From an uncultured bacterium (lineage in GTDB: Bacteria > Armatimonadota > JACIXR01), in the NCBI GenBank assembly GCA_938041455.1, contig CALITO010000002.1:1-64000 (forward strand): a DNA stretch of 64,000 nucleotides, in the 5' to 3' direction. Below, piece by piece: positions 24,465 through 33,497 of the stretch. The notes below the pieces were generated by a model. It saw only the letters and a program-made list of their open reading frames with translations, made no database searches and had not been told where the DNA came from. Within the stretch, counting starts at the first letter, position 1. Each line of letters opens with the position of its first letter. A program made the translations under genes and the position numbers.

Positions 24465-25466
24465 ATGAGAAAAAGGAGTTTGCTCTGGCTCCTCGTAGGC
24501 ATCTTGGTTATTGTTCTGGTTGTCCTCTTCTATACCTTCCGAGTCGAGGAAAAAAAGGAAGAGGGCACTCCAACACCTGCGGTATCGGAGGCAGTTAAGC
24601 CTCAGAAGAAATGGCTTATCGGTTTTGCCCAGAGCACTATGATTGACCCTTGGCGGATAAATATGCTTATGCAGATGAAGGATGCGGTAGAGGAACACAA
24701 GGAGGAAATAGATTTCATCTACACCGATGCCAAAAACGATAACAACAAACAGATTGCCGATGTTCAAGATCTTGTTACCCGCGGCATAGACCTCCTAATA
24801 ATCAGTCCAAGGGAAGCAGAACCTCTCACCCCCATAGTTTCGGAGGTCTATCGCAAGGGTATCCCCGTGATAACCCTGGATAGAAACATCGTGACCACCG
24901 ACTACACCTGTTTCATCGGTGCCTCCAATCTTGAAATAGGAAGGAAAGCGGGAGAGAGGATGGTCGAGGAACTTGGAGGGAAGGGCGTTGTTGTGGAGAT
25001 AGAAGGTATTTTAGGCGCTACGCCCACGATAGAGAGAAGCAAGGGGTTCCACGAGGTAGTTGATAAATACAAGGAGATAAAGGTCGTGTTGAAGAGACCG
25101 GCTGATTACCTACGGGAGCCGGCGAGGAAAATAATGGAGGATGCGCTCCAAGCACACAAGAAGATCGACGGCGTTTACGCCCACAATGATGAGATGGCAT
25201 TAGGAGCTCTGGCAGCCGCTAAGGCGGTTGGTAAAGATAAGGGAATGGTGATAATAGGCATAGATGGTCAGAAGGAGGCCTTCAAAGCGATAATGCGGGG
25301 GGAGATGAGCGCAACCTATATCTACCCCAACGGGAGCAGGGAAGCTATAGAAACCGCCCTTAAAATATTAAAAGGGGAGAAGGTCCCCAAGCACATATCG
25401 CTTCCCACAGTGGAAGTAACGAAGGAGAATGTGGAGAAATATTACGACCCCAACGCTTATTTCTAA
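24465..25466 (+). CDS. membrane-anchored sugar-binding protein, RbsB-like
   Basis: A 333-residue periplasmic binding protein of the ribose/galactose type (Peripla_BP_4). An N-terminal helix (LLWLLVGILVIVLVVLFYTF, residues 6-25) has neither a lipobox nor a clear signal peptidase I site and probably stays as a membrane anchor. A Glu/Pro linker follows. The binding domain has IGFAQSTMIDPWRINM near 51, ADVQDLVTRGIDLLIISP near 95, IPVITLDRNI near 135, GVYAHNDEMALGALAAAK near 235 and IIGIDGQKEAF near 262, the standard two-lobed pattern. Together with the permease it forms an uptake system, probably for a pentose or deoxysugar. Confidence 0.9.
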   Translation: MRKRSLLWLLVGILVIVLVVLFYTFRVEEKKEEGTPTPAVSEAVKPQKKWLIGFAQSTMIDPWRINMLMQMKDAVEEHKEEIDFIYTDAKNDNNKQIADVQDLVTRGIDLLIISPREAEPLTPIVSEVYRKGIPVITLDRNIVTTDYTCFIGASNLEIGRKAGERMVEELGGKGVVVEIEGILGATPTIERSKGFHEVVDKYKEIKVVLKRPADYLREPARKIMEDALQAHKKIDGVYAHNDEMALGALAAAKAVGKDKGMVIIGIDGQKEAFKAIMRGEMSATYIYPNGSREAIETALKILKGEKVPKHISLPTVEVTKENVEKYYDPNAYF

Positions 25467-27612
25467 GATAGTTTTTTTGAACTTGATCTCTGCCTCCCTT
25501 CCAGAGCTCCTCAGTTCTCCAGAGTGGCTATCTAATAGGACATATGATTATTATGCACATCTGGATAGAGTGCCCCTGCCGTGGACGCCCGTTAAAGCCG
25601 AGGGTAAGAAAGTCGAGGTGTGGGGAAGAGTTATGAGTTGGGGAGACAACATTTTCCCCAATAGCATCACCAGTGGAGGCAGAGAACTATTGGTTGCTCC
25701 TATCCGCCTTGTGGTTGAACTTTCCGGAGGAGAGCAAGCCATCCCCCTTAAGAGATTCCGAATAACGAAAATTCGCAGGAGCAGGGTAGATATGGCGGTA
25801 GAGGGTGAGATAGAGGGGATAAAGGCTCATGCGAATATGTGGGTTGAGTTCGATGGTCTTCTTTGGGTTAACTTGCGTATGGCTGACAAAAACAAACAAA
25901 GGGAAGTAGAGAGCTTAAGAATAATAGTCCCTATCAAAAGGGAGGTAGCAAAGCTTTATCAGACATTTTCTCGCCAGCTTGCTGGATGGATTGGGGACAA
26001 ACCCATAGAGTTTTCCTGGCGTGCCAATCCTAAAGAGACCATCGTCAACTTCTATCACTGGTTTGGAGACGAGGAAGGAGGCATAGGCTTTGTTTACTCC
26101 TCACTCCAAAATTGGGTCCCCCTCTCTGAAGACAACTTCTGCACTCTTATACCCAAAGAAGACTCCTGTCTCTATACCCTAAACCTTGTGGAAAAGCCTT
26201 CCAAATTGGATGGAAGGCTTTTTAAGTTCGGCATACAAGCAACCCCCATAAAACCTCTTCCTCCCGATTATTTCGCCTTCAAAGCGGGCACTCTTTTCTA
26301 TGACGCTTGGAAAGCAATCAATCGCCTCGAGGCGGATGTAGATATGGCACTCATATGGCCCCAGCCAAATGGCGAGGCTATGGTGGGGTTGAATAACCCC
26401 TATAATGTTAGAAAAGAAGTCATCGAGAGGGCAAAGACCTACTGCACTGCAAAGGGCATCGCTTTTTTGGGTGTAGCACATTGTCCTCAGAAGATTGCCC
26501 CCATAATCGGGGAAGAGTTCGATAAATATGCAGATGCTTGGAAGGCTCTGCCTGAGTCTATATCGGATTGGGAGGGTATCCCTCATTACCAGAACTGCGG
26601 ACACTCTTATACCCTTCGCAAATGGTTGTTCTACGGTTGGCTCATAAAGAATGTAAAAGAGTTCGGCTTGGATGGAATATATTGTGATGGTTGGATGGCA
26701 GGGACCATGGGATGTGCCAATCCTCGCCATGGCTGTGGGTGGAGGGACAGGGAAGGAAACCTCCATTTGACCGTGCCAGTCCTGGAAGGGAGAGAGTTCA
26801 ACAAGGTGGTAGCCTTGTTCCTGGAGGACAATGTGAAGGCACAGCTCCCTAAAACAGCTCCCGAACGCAAGGGTTTTCCCCGCTATCATTTCTGGATACA
26901 TTCCTGGGAATTTGTTCCCCCGGTTATGGGATTCGCTACCGAATGGTTGACCGGTGAGTTCTCCGCTTGGCCTTTGGAGGGTCCAAGCATGCTCACTAGC
27001 GAGGGAACCTACGGCAAGTGCCTCGGGTTAGGATTATTCCGTGCTCGTTGTTTATCAACCAATTGGGGGGTACCTAATCTCTTTGATCCCATAATGTGGG
27101 AGGCTACGGAGAACCATCCCACCGATCGCCAAACCATTATGGCTTTAGCTTGGTTTCTCCCTCACGGCGTCCCCATAGGTATGATGGAGTATATGAACCA
27201 AAACACCCTCGTCAAAATAACCGAGGTTTTGAGGAGGTTCCAGATTCGCAACTCCCGTTTCGTTCCTTGTTGGCGTCTCAACCCATTTTGGAGGATAGAA
27301 GAACCAAAGACAAAGGAAGTGATGGTTGCCTCTTGGGAAAATAAAAACAACCATAATGTCCTAACCGTGGTATCCAACCTTTACCCAAATAAAACGGTAA
27401 ATGTTAAACTTAGATGGCTCGGAGATAGAAACGCAGAGATAACCAACGCCCTTACCAACCAGCTTCTGGAGCTAAATGACAGCATCTGCCAAATTCAACT
27501 TGAGCCAGAAACATTCGTCTTACTTCTCTCTGGGATTAGAAATTCTCCGAAAAACTTTCCTAAAAAGCGTTTGAAAGACGATTTTATTGGAGGTGAAAAG
27601 GATGTTAGCTAA
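25429..27612 (+). CDS. GH123/DUF6067-like exported hydrolase
   Basis: A protein of up to 727 residues. The N-terminal third (to about 290) is a beta domain with VEVWGRVMSWGDNIFP, VEFDGLLWVNLRM and FKFGIQATPIKPLPP, the last being a phrase typical of GH123_N/DUF6067 proteins. The middle is a barrel: LRKWLFYGWLIKNVKEFG, LDGIYCDGWMAG with a candidate catalytic Asp near 425, and WIHSWEFVPPVMGFATEWL. A C-terminal beta domain follows. The start is unsure: ATG 25429 overlaps the binding-protein gene by 38 bases and has GGAG too close to it; an ATA or TTG between 25468 and 25483 is possible. Context suggests it works with the sugar transporter upstream. Confidence 0.75.
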   Translation: MWRNITTPTLISKIVFLNLISASLPELLSSPEWLSNRTYDYYAHLDRVPLPWTPVKAEGKKVEVWGRVMSWGDNIFPNSITSGGRELLVAPIRLVVELSGGEQAIPLKRFRITKIRRSRVDMAVEGEIEGIKAHANMWVEFDGLLWVNLRMADKNKQREVESLRIIVPIKREVAKLYQTFSRQLAGWIGDKPIEFSWRANPKETIVNFYHWFGDEEGGIGFVYSSLQNWVPLSEDNFCTLIPKEDSCLYTLNLVEKPSKLDGRLFKFGIQATPIKPLPPDYFAFKAGTLFYDAWKAINRLEADVDMALIWPQPNGEAMVGLNNPYNVRKEVIERAKTYCTAKGIAFLGVAHCPQKIAPIIGEEFDKYADAWKALPESISDWEGIPHYQNCGHSYTLRKWLFYGWLIKNVKEFGLDGIYCDGWMAGTMGCANPRHGCGWRDREGNLHLTVPVLEGREFNKVVALFLEDNVKAQLPKTAPERKGFPRYHFWIHSWEFVPPVMGFATEWLTGEFSAWPLEGPSMLTSEGTYGKCLGLGLFRARCLSTNWGVPNLFDPIMWEATENHPTDRQTIMALAWFLPHGVPIGMMEYMNQNTLVKITEVLRRFQIRNSRFVPCWRLNPFWRIEEPKTKEVMVASWENKNNHNVLTVVSNLYPNKTVNVKLRWLGDRNAEITNALTNQLLELNDSICQIQLEPETFVLLLSGIRNSPKNFPKKRLKDDFIGGEKDVS

Positions 27613-28042
27613 AGATATTATGCATCCACCAGTAATGGTATCCCTTGAAGATATCCTCTTAGAGGTTATAAGGGTTATGCAAAGTGAAGGAGTGACCGGC
27701 GTTATAGTATTGGACGAGGAAGGCGAGTTGAGGGGAATTTTAACGGAGAGAGATTTCTTGAAAGCCATTGTTGAACCACCTCATCCTTCACTTGCCCTTT
27801 ATGGTATTTTCGTTGTTCCCGAGGAAACTCTGCGCAAAGCCTACGGAGATTTTAAGGTTATGCGAGCAAAGGATATAATGACGAAGAAGGTCCTAACCGT
27901 CAGCGAAGATGCAACATTGGAAGAAATCAGCTCCATTATGCTCCACAATAACATAAATCATCTTCCCGTGATAAAGGAAGGAAAGGTAGTAGGGATGATA
28001 GAGAGAAACGATGTCCTGCGTGCCTACTTGGCAGAAAAGTAA
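27602..28042 (+). CDS. two-CBS-domain protein
   Basis: A 146-residue cytoplasmic protein made of a CBS pair. The first starts AKDIMHPPVMVS with EGVTGVIVLDEEGELRGILTERDFL; the second starts AKDIMTKKVLTVSEDATLEE with NNINHLPVIKEGKVVGMIERND. Such Bateman modules bind adenine nucleotides or S-adenosylmethionine and sense energy state. There is no attached catalytic domain. GGAGGTGA at 27589-27596 fixes the start at ATG 27602, overlapping the preceding gene by 11 bases, so it is translated from the same mRNA. A partner cannot be named. Confidence 0.9.
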   Translation: MLAKDIMHPPVMVSLEDILLEVIRVMQSEGVTGVIVLDEEGELRGILTERDFLKAIVEPPHPSLALYGIFVVPEETLRKAYGDFKVMRAKDIMTKKVLTVSEDATLEEISSIMLHNNINHLPVIKEGKVVGMIERNDVLRAYLAEK

Positions 28043-28143
28043 TGAGCGCTCAGGACAATTTTCAACAATCTTCCAAGAAATGTAACATTTCTCAGCTCGC
28101 CTTGTCTAAAACCTTGGATAACCTTCAAAGGGAGGCGAAATAT

Positions 28144-29538
28144 ATGATGAAGACTCCCCTACTTCTTGCCTGCTTTGCCCTTGCTATGACCTTTACTATA
28201 AGCGCCCAGAGGGGAAAGCCCCCACCCATACCCCCTTACCCGAGGAATCCTTTCATAATCAAGCTGGATATACCCCCTATAGAAAGTGCGGAAGATAGTG
28301 CCGGTAGCATAATAGTTGCGGATTTGGACAGGGATGGAAGAATGGATTACCTTGTAACGCGCAGGGGTTATATAGCAGCCTACCACTGGGATGGGAAGAA
28401 ATTCTGGGTTTTGGAGGCAGATTTGAGGGTTGGTGGAAGTGCGGAAAGTGTGGGCTTGCCCGGTCATCATGGGCCAGGGGTGCAAGCGGGAGATATAGAC
28501 GGTGATGGCAAAACGGAGGTCCTCTTCCTCACCAACGATAGCACCCTCCACATAGTTGAGGGGGCTACGGGGAAGGAGAAGTGGGCGATAAAAATACCAC
28601 ATCCTGAAGGGTCCGAAAGATGGGAACACCTCGCCGTGGTTAACTTGCGGGGCAAGGGAGATAGAGAGATAGTTCTTCAAGCGACCAACGCGGAAGGATA
28701 TAGGATGGGAAGATATATATCCGCGTTTTCTCTGGACGATTTGCGAAGGGGGGAAATAAAACCCATCTGGCAAAAGGACGATTTCCTTGCCTGTGCCCAT
28801 AACGGGTTGAGAGTCGCCGACTTGGACGGCGATGGAAGAGACGAGATAATAAGCGGTTCCATCTTATCTCCCGAGGGGAAAGAACTATTCAGAGTAGATG
28901 TAAGGGGGCACCTTGATAGCGTCTATTTCGCCGATGTTCGTCCAGATATACCCGGCTTGGAGGTAGTGGCGCTTGAGGAGGGAGGAAATCGCACTTTCCT
29001 CTATGGAATCAAGGGCTTGATCTGGGTGAAGGATTACAAGGGACAGGAGCCTCAGAATGCTGCAGTGGGCGAGTTCGCACCTGAGCGTCCCGGCTTGGAG
29101 ATTTGGTGCAGAAGCCGATACGATGTCTACCAAAAGCCCTGGGTTTACGATGCCCAAGGAAATGTAATAGCCTCTTATGAGTTAAGCGAGGTAGCACCAC
29201 CCGATTGGCCAAAGGAAGGAGTGGAGGTAATCTTTCCCATCTATTGGGATGGAAGCGAGCGCCAGCTTATAGCGGCAAAGGCTCGACATACATCGGGAGA
29301 TGCAGCAGTGCTTGAACCACTCACAGGAAGGTTCATAGCTCGCTTTAAGGAGAAAGCGGATCGCTTATATGTAGCCGATGTGGCGGGGGATTGGCGAGAG
29401 GAGTTAATCGTCCTCTCCGGTAACGAGCTCCATATCTACCAGAATACCGCTCCCAACCCCAACCCTAATAGGGAGAGGCTATGGGCAAAGCAATATTATA
29501 GGCGTGCTAAAGCTGTTTGGAACTACTACTCCCCTTAA
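28144..29538 (+). CDS. exported FG-GAP/VCBS beta-propeller protein
   Basis: A 464-residue exported protein with signal peptide MMKTPLLLACFALAMTFTISAQ. Calcium-binding FG-GAP repeats are visible: VADLDRDGRMDYLVTRRG, AGDIDGDGKTEVLFLTND and VADLDGDGRDEIISGS. Degenerate repeats continue through VADVAGDWREELIVLSG near the C-terminus. Repeats of this type occur in integrin-like adhesins and in the propeller of family 11 rhamnogalacturonan lyases; no lyase residues could be pinned down. I chose the ATG at 28144, 8 bases from GGGAGG, although the frame stays open back to 28042, because only this start gives a signal peptide. Confidence 0.8.
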   Translation: MMKTPLLLACFALAMTFTISAQRGKPPPIPPYPRNPFIIKLDIPPIESAEDSAGSIIVADLDRDGRMDYLVTRRGYIAAYHWDGKKFWVLEADLRVGGSAESVGLPGHHGPGVQAGDIDGDGKTEVLFLTNDSTLHIVEGATGKEKWAIKIPHPEGSERWEHLAVVNLRGKGDREIVLQATNAEGYRMGRYISAFSLDDLRRGEIKPIWQKDDFLACAHNGLRVADLDGDGRDEIISGSILSPEGKELFRVDVRGHLDSVYFADVRPDIPGLEVVALEEGGNRTFLYGIKGLIWVKDYKGQEPQNAAVGEFAPERPGLEIWCRSRYDVYQKPWVYDAQGNVIASYELSEVAPPDWPKEGVEVIFPIYWDGSERQLIAAKARHTSGDAAVLEPLTGRFIARFKEKADRLYVADVAGDWREELIVLSGNELHIYQNTAPNPNPNRERLWAKQYYRRAKAVWNYYSP

Positions 29539-29552
29539 ACCTTGCCCCATCC

Positions 29553-29580
29553 TTGACTTTTGTTCAAGGTTCTCTATAAT
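29553..29580 (+). promoter_or_regulatory. promoter of the tatA pair
   Basis: TTGACT (29553-29558) and TATAAT (29575-29580), spacer 16 bp. The ATG at 29596 lies 15 bases after the -10 box, so the leader is only about 9 nt. Confidence 0.65.
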
Positions 29581-29595
29581 TTCAAGTGGGTAACA

Positions 29596-29817
29596 ATGGA
29601 CATTGGGCTAGGCGAGCTTTTATTCATTTTAATACTTGCCCTGCTCTTTTTCGGGCCTAACAAGCTCCCCCAGATAGGGAGGGCAATTGGTAAGGCGGTG
29701 CGAGAGTTCCGAGATGCCTACGAGAAGTTTATGAACGAAGAAATAGAAGAAGAGAAGACGCTCCCCTCCACCAATAAGCCCGAGAATACTGAAACAAAAG
29801 AGAAGGAGGCGAACTAA
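29596..29817 (+). CDS. tatA: TatA/E-family twin-arginine translocase subunit
   Basis: A 73-residue protein with the TatA layout. A short N-terminal transmembrane helix (LGELLFILILALLFFGPNKLP) is followed by the FGPNKLPQIGRAIGKAVREF hinge and amphipathic helix, then an acidic tail. TatA oligomers form the pore for folded proteins carrying twin-arginine signals. The start is ATG 29596; an upstream extension of the frame overlaps the promoter and is rejected. A second TatA-like gene follows directly. No TatC gene is in the window. Confidence 0.92.
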   Translation: MDIGLGELLFILILALLFFGPNKLPQIGRAIGKAVREFRDAYEKFMNEEIEEEKTLPSTNKPENTETKEKEAN

Positions 29818-30015
29818 TTGCAATTCGGAAGAATAGGAATCCCCGAACTCCTCCTGATCTTTCTCCTCATCATCCTGCTCTTTGGTGCTAAGCGCCTCCC
29901 TGAATTGGGCAAAGCGATAGGACAAGGATTGCGAGAGTTCAAGAAAGCAATTAGACAATCTACCGCTGAGGAAGAGGAGAAAGCAGAAAAAGAGGAAGAA
30001 AAAGACGAGGAGTAA
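29818..30015 (+). CDS. second TatA/E-like subunit
   Basis: A 65-residue TatA-like protein: transmembrane helix IPELLLIFLLIILLFGAKRL, hinge FGAKRLPELGKAIGQGL, and a very acidic, lysine-rich tail. It begins with TTG immediately after the stop of the first copy, behind AAGGAGG at 29803-29809. Two unlike TatA paralogues in tandem could form mixed pores, or one could take a TatB-like role; the sequence does not decide. Confidence 0.9.
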   Translation: MQFGRIGIPELLLIFLLIILLFGAKRLPELGKAIGQGLREFKKAIRQSTAEEEEKAEKEEEKDEE

Positions 30016-30032
30016 GAAAATGTTTCCGCTAC

Positions 30033-33000
30033 TTAATAGCGCACTTCGTAAAACCACACATCCGCTTGGGTTATAAAAGAAAGTAAATCTCCTCGAAGTT
30101 CCCATTGTATCTTCCCCTTCTCTTTACCATCCTTCCCAAAGGCAATCACTGAGATCTTTCCTTTTTCCCACTTCTTCTTAAAATATCCCAACTTTATACC
30201 TACGAAGCACTTCCGTCCTATGGGAATGGGCATAACTCGCAGTTTGCCCTCCCCCTTCTCTACTCTAAGGCAACCATCCGTTATGACTTTCCCAAAATCT
30301 ATCTTCCTTTTTTCTTTATTCAAGCGAGAAAGATACTTCATAATTATATCTTCGCCTTTTTCCGGATAAAATTGTAATTTCACCTCGTCTCCCAACCTCC
30401 TAATTTCCAATCTCCCCACGAGAAAGCTATCCTGGCCATTTCCTAACACAACCCTGCCCCGCTCGTTATAGAGCCCGATGTAAACGGGGTAGACACCCTC
30501 GATACCTTTGGGAATTTCGAGCGTATAAGGACCATCTTTAACTGTCATCCCTTTTTTCCATTGGCTCGTGGAGATGGGAAGGAGGTGGTCTTGCTGAAAG
30601 GTAATTTTGTCTTCCTGAGGAGTTAGAAAATGAACGAATGCCACGAAATCTCCAGTTGGGACATCCCCCACCACTTCCCAGCGATAGCTTATCTGGAATT
30701 TCCCGCTTCCTAAATCCCTGAACTCGGAGACGGAGGGAAATATCCGGTAAATGGGAGAAGGGAGATAAGTTTCGCTCCGGGCGTCGCAAAAGATTCCCTC
30801 CTCGTCCTCCGCATAATCAACTATTATTCCCTCCTTTTTAGCGGTGTAAGCCCTACCATTTTCCCATTCCGCAAGAAAACCATATTGTGGGATAAGAAAA
30901 CCCTTCACTTCCCAATCGCTCTCTCCCCTGTTGAGATATAACTTCAAACCATTGGTATATTCTACAAAAAGCCTCTTCATTTCGCCCAGTAAAGAAGCTC
31001 CCGAGCTACTAACCCATTTTCCCTCTATCTCGTATAGGAGGCGCCGGGGCATTGAAGCCCCGTATCTTTTCTGAACAGGTAAAGTGAGGAAGTATTCCTT
31101 TGCTACACCGTGAATGGTCGCCATTAGTTGATGACCTAGGAAGCCAATCCTTCCAAAGGCGAGTGTCATAATCCTATACTCGTCCCTTTCTTCCTCGGTC
31201 ATAACCCGATAATACCAATTCGGGTCTTCGTAACCATTTATTAACCACCGTTCGTAGTAACCCATTCCGTGATTAAGCATAAGGGGATGCACTTTGAGAA
31301 GCTCGAAAATGGGGAACATAGGTGTGCTTTTTCGGTTGATACCATAGTTGGAACCGCCGTCATAGTAACCCGCTTCAGTGAAATCAGTTCCTTCGCAGAC
31401 GACCGGACCATTGTAGGTTTCTCGCAGGAAGGCGTAAGCTTCACTATTCACCTTATGGGTATAGCTTATTTTGCCCGCTCCCTCAGCTTTAGCATCGTAA
31501 TCCACATTCCAGCTGGGCATTATGTCAAAATAACCCGCGTTAACTCCGTAGCGTTTTTTTATCTCGGGTGAGAATGTTTTTTCGTAATGTAGGAACCTTG
31601 AAGGCTTCAGAACGAGAGCCTGTATGGGGACGCTTGCATTATACCAACCTTTAAGATAATTACCCTGGGGGTCAAGAGCCACATCCTCCATTTTAAAAGC
31701 TTCAGAGTTGGGGTAATAATCGTAGTAATTCTCGTGAACGCAGAAACGATGCCCTATCCTCTTTGCCTCCTCGGATAATTTACTTAATTCCTCATCCCCT
31801 CCTAACCACTTGTTGGCAGGCATAGTCGTTGGGTAGGCATTATCGTATCCTTCCCTCTGCCAATCGTGTTTTATCACAAGCAAGCTATTTATCCCATATA
31901 TTTCCAGTTCCTGAAGGAACCCCCTGTCATCGGCAAATTTCCCACTCCAGATATCCAAGACCAAACGCTGGGAAAGTTCTTCTATATAGGGGGATGCGGG
32001 ATTGGGGATATTAGGTAAAACTTCCTCCAGGTAGGGAGAAACTGTGAGATAAAATATCTCATTGGGAGGATTTCGCTCCCTATCGGTTTTAGGGATATAG
32101 GTGGGTGATGAACCATCGGCACCTATTGAGGAAGCCTGAGTATCCCACCAATCGCAAAAAGAGGAGAGGAAGAGGGGCTCGATATAGCCAACCTGCGCTG
32201 CTCCCTCATAGAGGAAAGGGATGAATATGCGCTTGAAAGGGGGAACCGCGATATTTATCGCATTTACAACTGGTTTCTCCGATGTGAAACGGAGCATAAG
32301 GGTTTTCCCTACTATTGAAACATAAATCTTTATTTCCCCCCACCCACCCTTATATTCCCACCTTTCAAACTCCTCTAAACCGTCATCTCTTTTCCTAACA
32401 TAATATCCCTTTTTAACATCTTCCCTACTCCCATCCACTACCTCCCCTTTCAAAAACAAACTTACCCCGCCCAGGAAGAGGGGACCTGGGAGCTCCCTTC
32501 CATTGTATATAACTCGCAGATTGCCAATGTAAGAGAATGGAGGGGTGAAAATATATTCTATCCGGCAATCTCTTCCTATATAAATAAATTTGTAGGAACC
32601 ATCCCCATTTTTCTCTATCTTGTTTTCATAAACCACGCCACATGAAGGTATAGGGCTTTTAGCTCCTATCCCCCAAAACTTAACCACATTCCCTGTATCC
32701 GCCCCATATCTCTCCATAATTCTCCTCCTCACCGCTAACCTTTGTGCCTCCTCTTTTTTTCTTGCCTCCTCTTCCCTTCCTACAACTATTTTCAATTCTC
32801 CTACCCTTGCCCAATCGTTCGTTGTATCCCATCTTTCTCCCGGGTTCACCACAAGTTTCAACCATATCTGATTACCACCATAAGAGGAAAGGTCGACTCT
32901 TTCTTCCTCCCAATTTTCGCTTCCCACGGGAAATTGGGCGATTGCCTTCTCCTCCCCATTTCTTATCACGAGCAGTTTGAAGATGACCCCATCACTCCCT

Positions 33001-33347
33001 GGGAGCGCCCCTTTGGAAAGGGCAAGTTTAAGGTGGAGAGTTATGGGCTTTACATCAGGGAGGTATAGTTCCCACTGGGCGAATGTTTCTCCTGTAACGC
33101 CTCGCCAGGGAGGATGGAAAAACCAAGGCACCATCTCCCCTTCTCTGGGCTGAGGATAGCAATCTGCCCCCGTTCCTTCAAATCTTCCATACCAATAGGG
33201 GGGCATATACCTCGGCTCTTCGCCCCTTACTTGGAATCCCCAACGGGGATAACATTCCAAAAGATTTGTTATCCCTTCCTTCATTTGGAGGGGTTGAGGG
33301 AGAGCGAAAAATCCTAAGAGAAGGAAAAGGTAACTTCCCACTCTCAC
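30033..33347 (-). CDS. large exported glycoside hydrolase-like protein
   Basis: A 1104-residue exported protein with signal peptide MRVGSYLFLLLGFFALPQPL and a GTG start behind AAGGTGAGA. The N-terminal 190 residues look like a carbohydrate-binding beta-sandwich (ITLHLKLALSKGALPGSDGV, EERVDLSSYGGNQIWLKLVV). A barrel-like middle has IYGINSLLVIKHDWQREG, RFCVHENYYDYYPNSE, GVNAGYFDIMPSW near 610 and YNGPVVCEGTDFTEAGYY near 660, whose Asp and Glu are candidate catalytic acids. The C-terminus is again beta-rich. It reminds me of DUF5696 or GH101-like proteins, but this is a guess. The gene stands alone and is divergent from the GT4 gene. Confidence 0.7.
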   Translation of the reverse strand: MRVGSYLFLLLGFFALPQPLQMKEGITNLLECYPRWGFQVRGEEPRYMPPYWYGRFEGTGADCYPQPREGEMVPWFFHPPWRGVTGETFAQWELYLPDVKPITLHLKLALSKGALPGSDGVIFKLLVIRNGEEKAIAQFPVGSENWEEERVDLSSYGGNQIWLKLVVNPGERWDTTNDWARVGELKIVVGREEEARKKEEAQRLAVRRRIMERYGADTGNVVKFWGIGAKSPIPSCGVVYENKIEKNGDGSYKFIYIGRDCRIEYIFTPPFSYIGNLRVIYNGRELPGPLFLGGVSLFLKGEVVDGSREDVKKGYYVRKRDDGLEEFERWEYKGGWGEIKIYVSIVGKTLMLRFTSEKPVVNAINIAVPPFKRIFIPFLYEGAAQVGYIEPLFLSSFCDWWDTQASSIGADGSSPTYIPKTDRERNPPNEIFYLTVSPYLEEVLPNIPNPASPYIEELSQRLVLDIWSGKFADDRGFLQELEIYGINSLLVIKHDWQREGYDNAYPTTMPANKWLGGDEELSKLSEEAKRIGHRFCVHENYYDYYPNSEAFKMEDVALDPQGNYLKGWYNASVPIQALVLKPSRFLHYEKTFSPEIKKRYGVNAGYFDIMPSWNVDYDAKAEGAGKISYTHKVNSEAYAFLRETYNGPVVCEGTDFTEAGYYDGGSNYGINRKSTPMFPIFELLKVHPLMLNHGMGYYERWLINGYEDPNWYYRVMTEEERDEYRIMTLAFGRIGFLGHQLMATIHGVAKEYFLTLPVQKRYGASMPRRLLYEIEGKWVSSSGASLLGEMKRLFVEYTNGLKLYLNRGESDWEVKGFLIPQYGFLAEWENGRAYTAKKEGIIVDYAEDEEGIFCDARSETYLPSPIYRIFPSVSEFRDLGSGKFQISYRWEVVGDVPTGDFVAFVHFLTPQEDKITFQQDHLLPISTSQWKKGMTVKDGPYTLEIPKGIEGVYPVYIGLYNERGRVVLGNGQDSFLVGRLEIRRLGDEVKLQFYPEKGEDIIMKYLSRLNKEKRKIDFGKVITDGCLRVEKGEGKLRVMPIPIGRKCFVGIKLGYFKKKWEKGKISVIAFGKDGKEKGKIQWELRGDLLSFITQADVWFYEVRY

Positions 33348-33497
33348 CTTCTTTTAAAGCTCCTTATCAGTTATAAATTATAATCGCCTTACCCCCTTTA
33401 TAAAGTCAAAATTTGAAATATCCACAGAAACTTTATAAAACCAGAAGATTCGGTTAAACTTAAGAACATAAGGATATTAGTTTGAGAGGAGGCTTTT

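Noticed and set aside
26179..26901. 240-codon minus-strand frame opposite the GH123-like gene
   Set aside because: Antisense shadow of a conserved protein; no promoter, ribosome site or domain.
28159..28800. 213-codon minus-strand frame opposite the FG-GAP protein
   Set aside because: The plus frame has calcium-binding repeats; the minus frame mirrors them without any family pattern.
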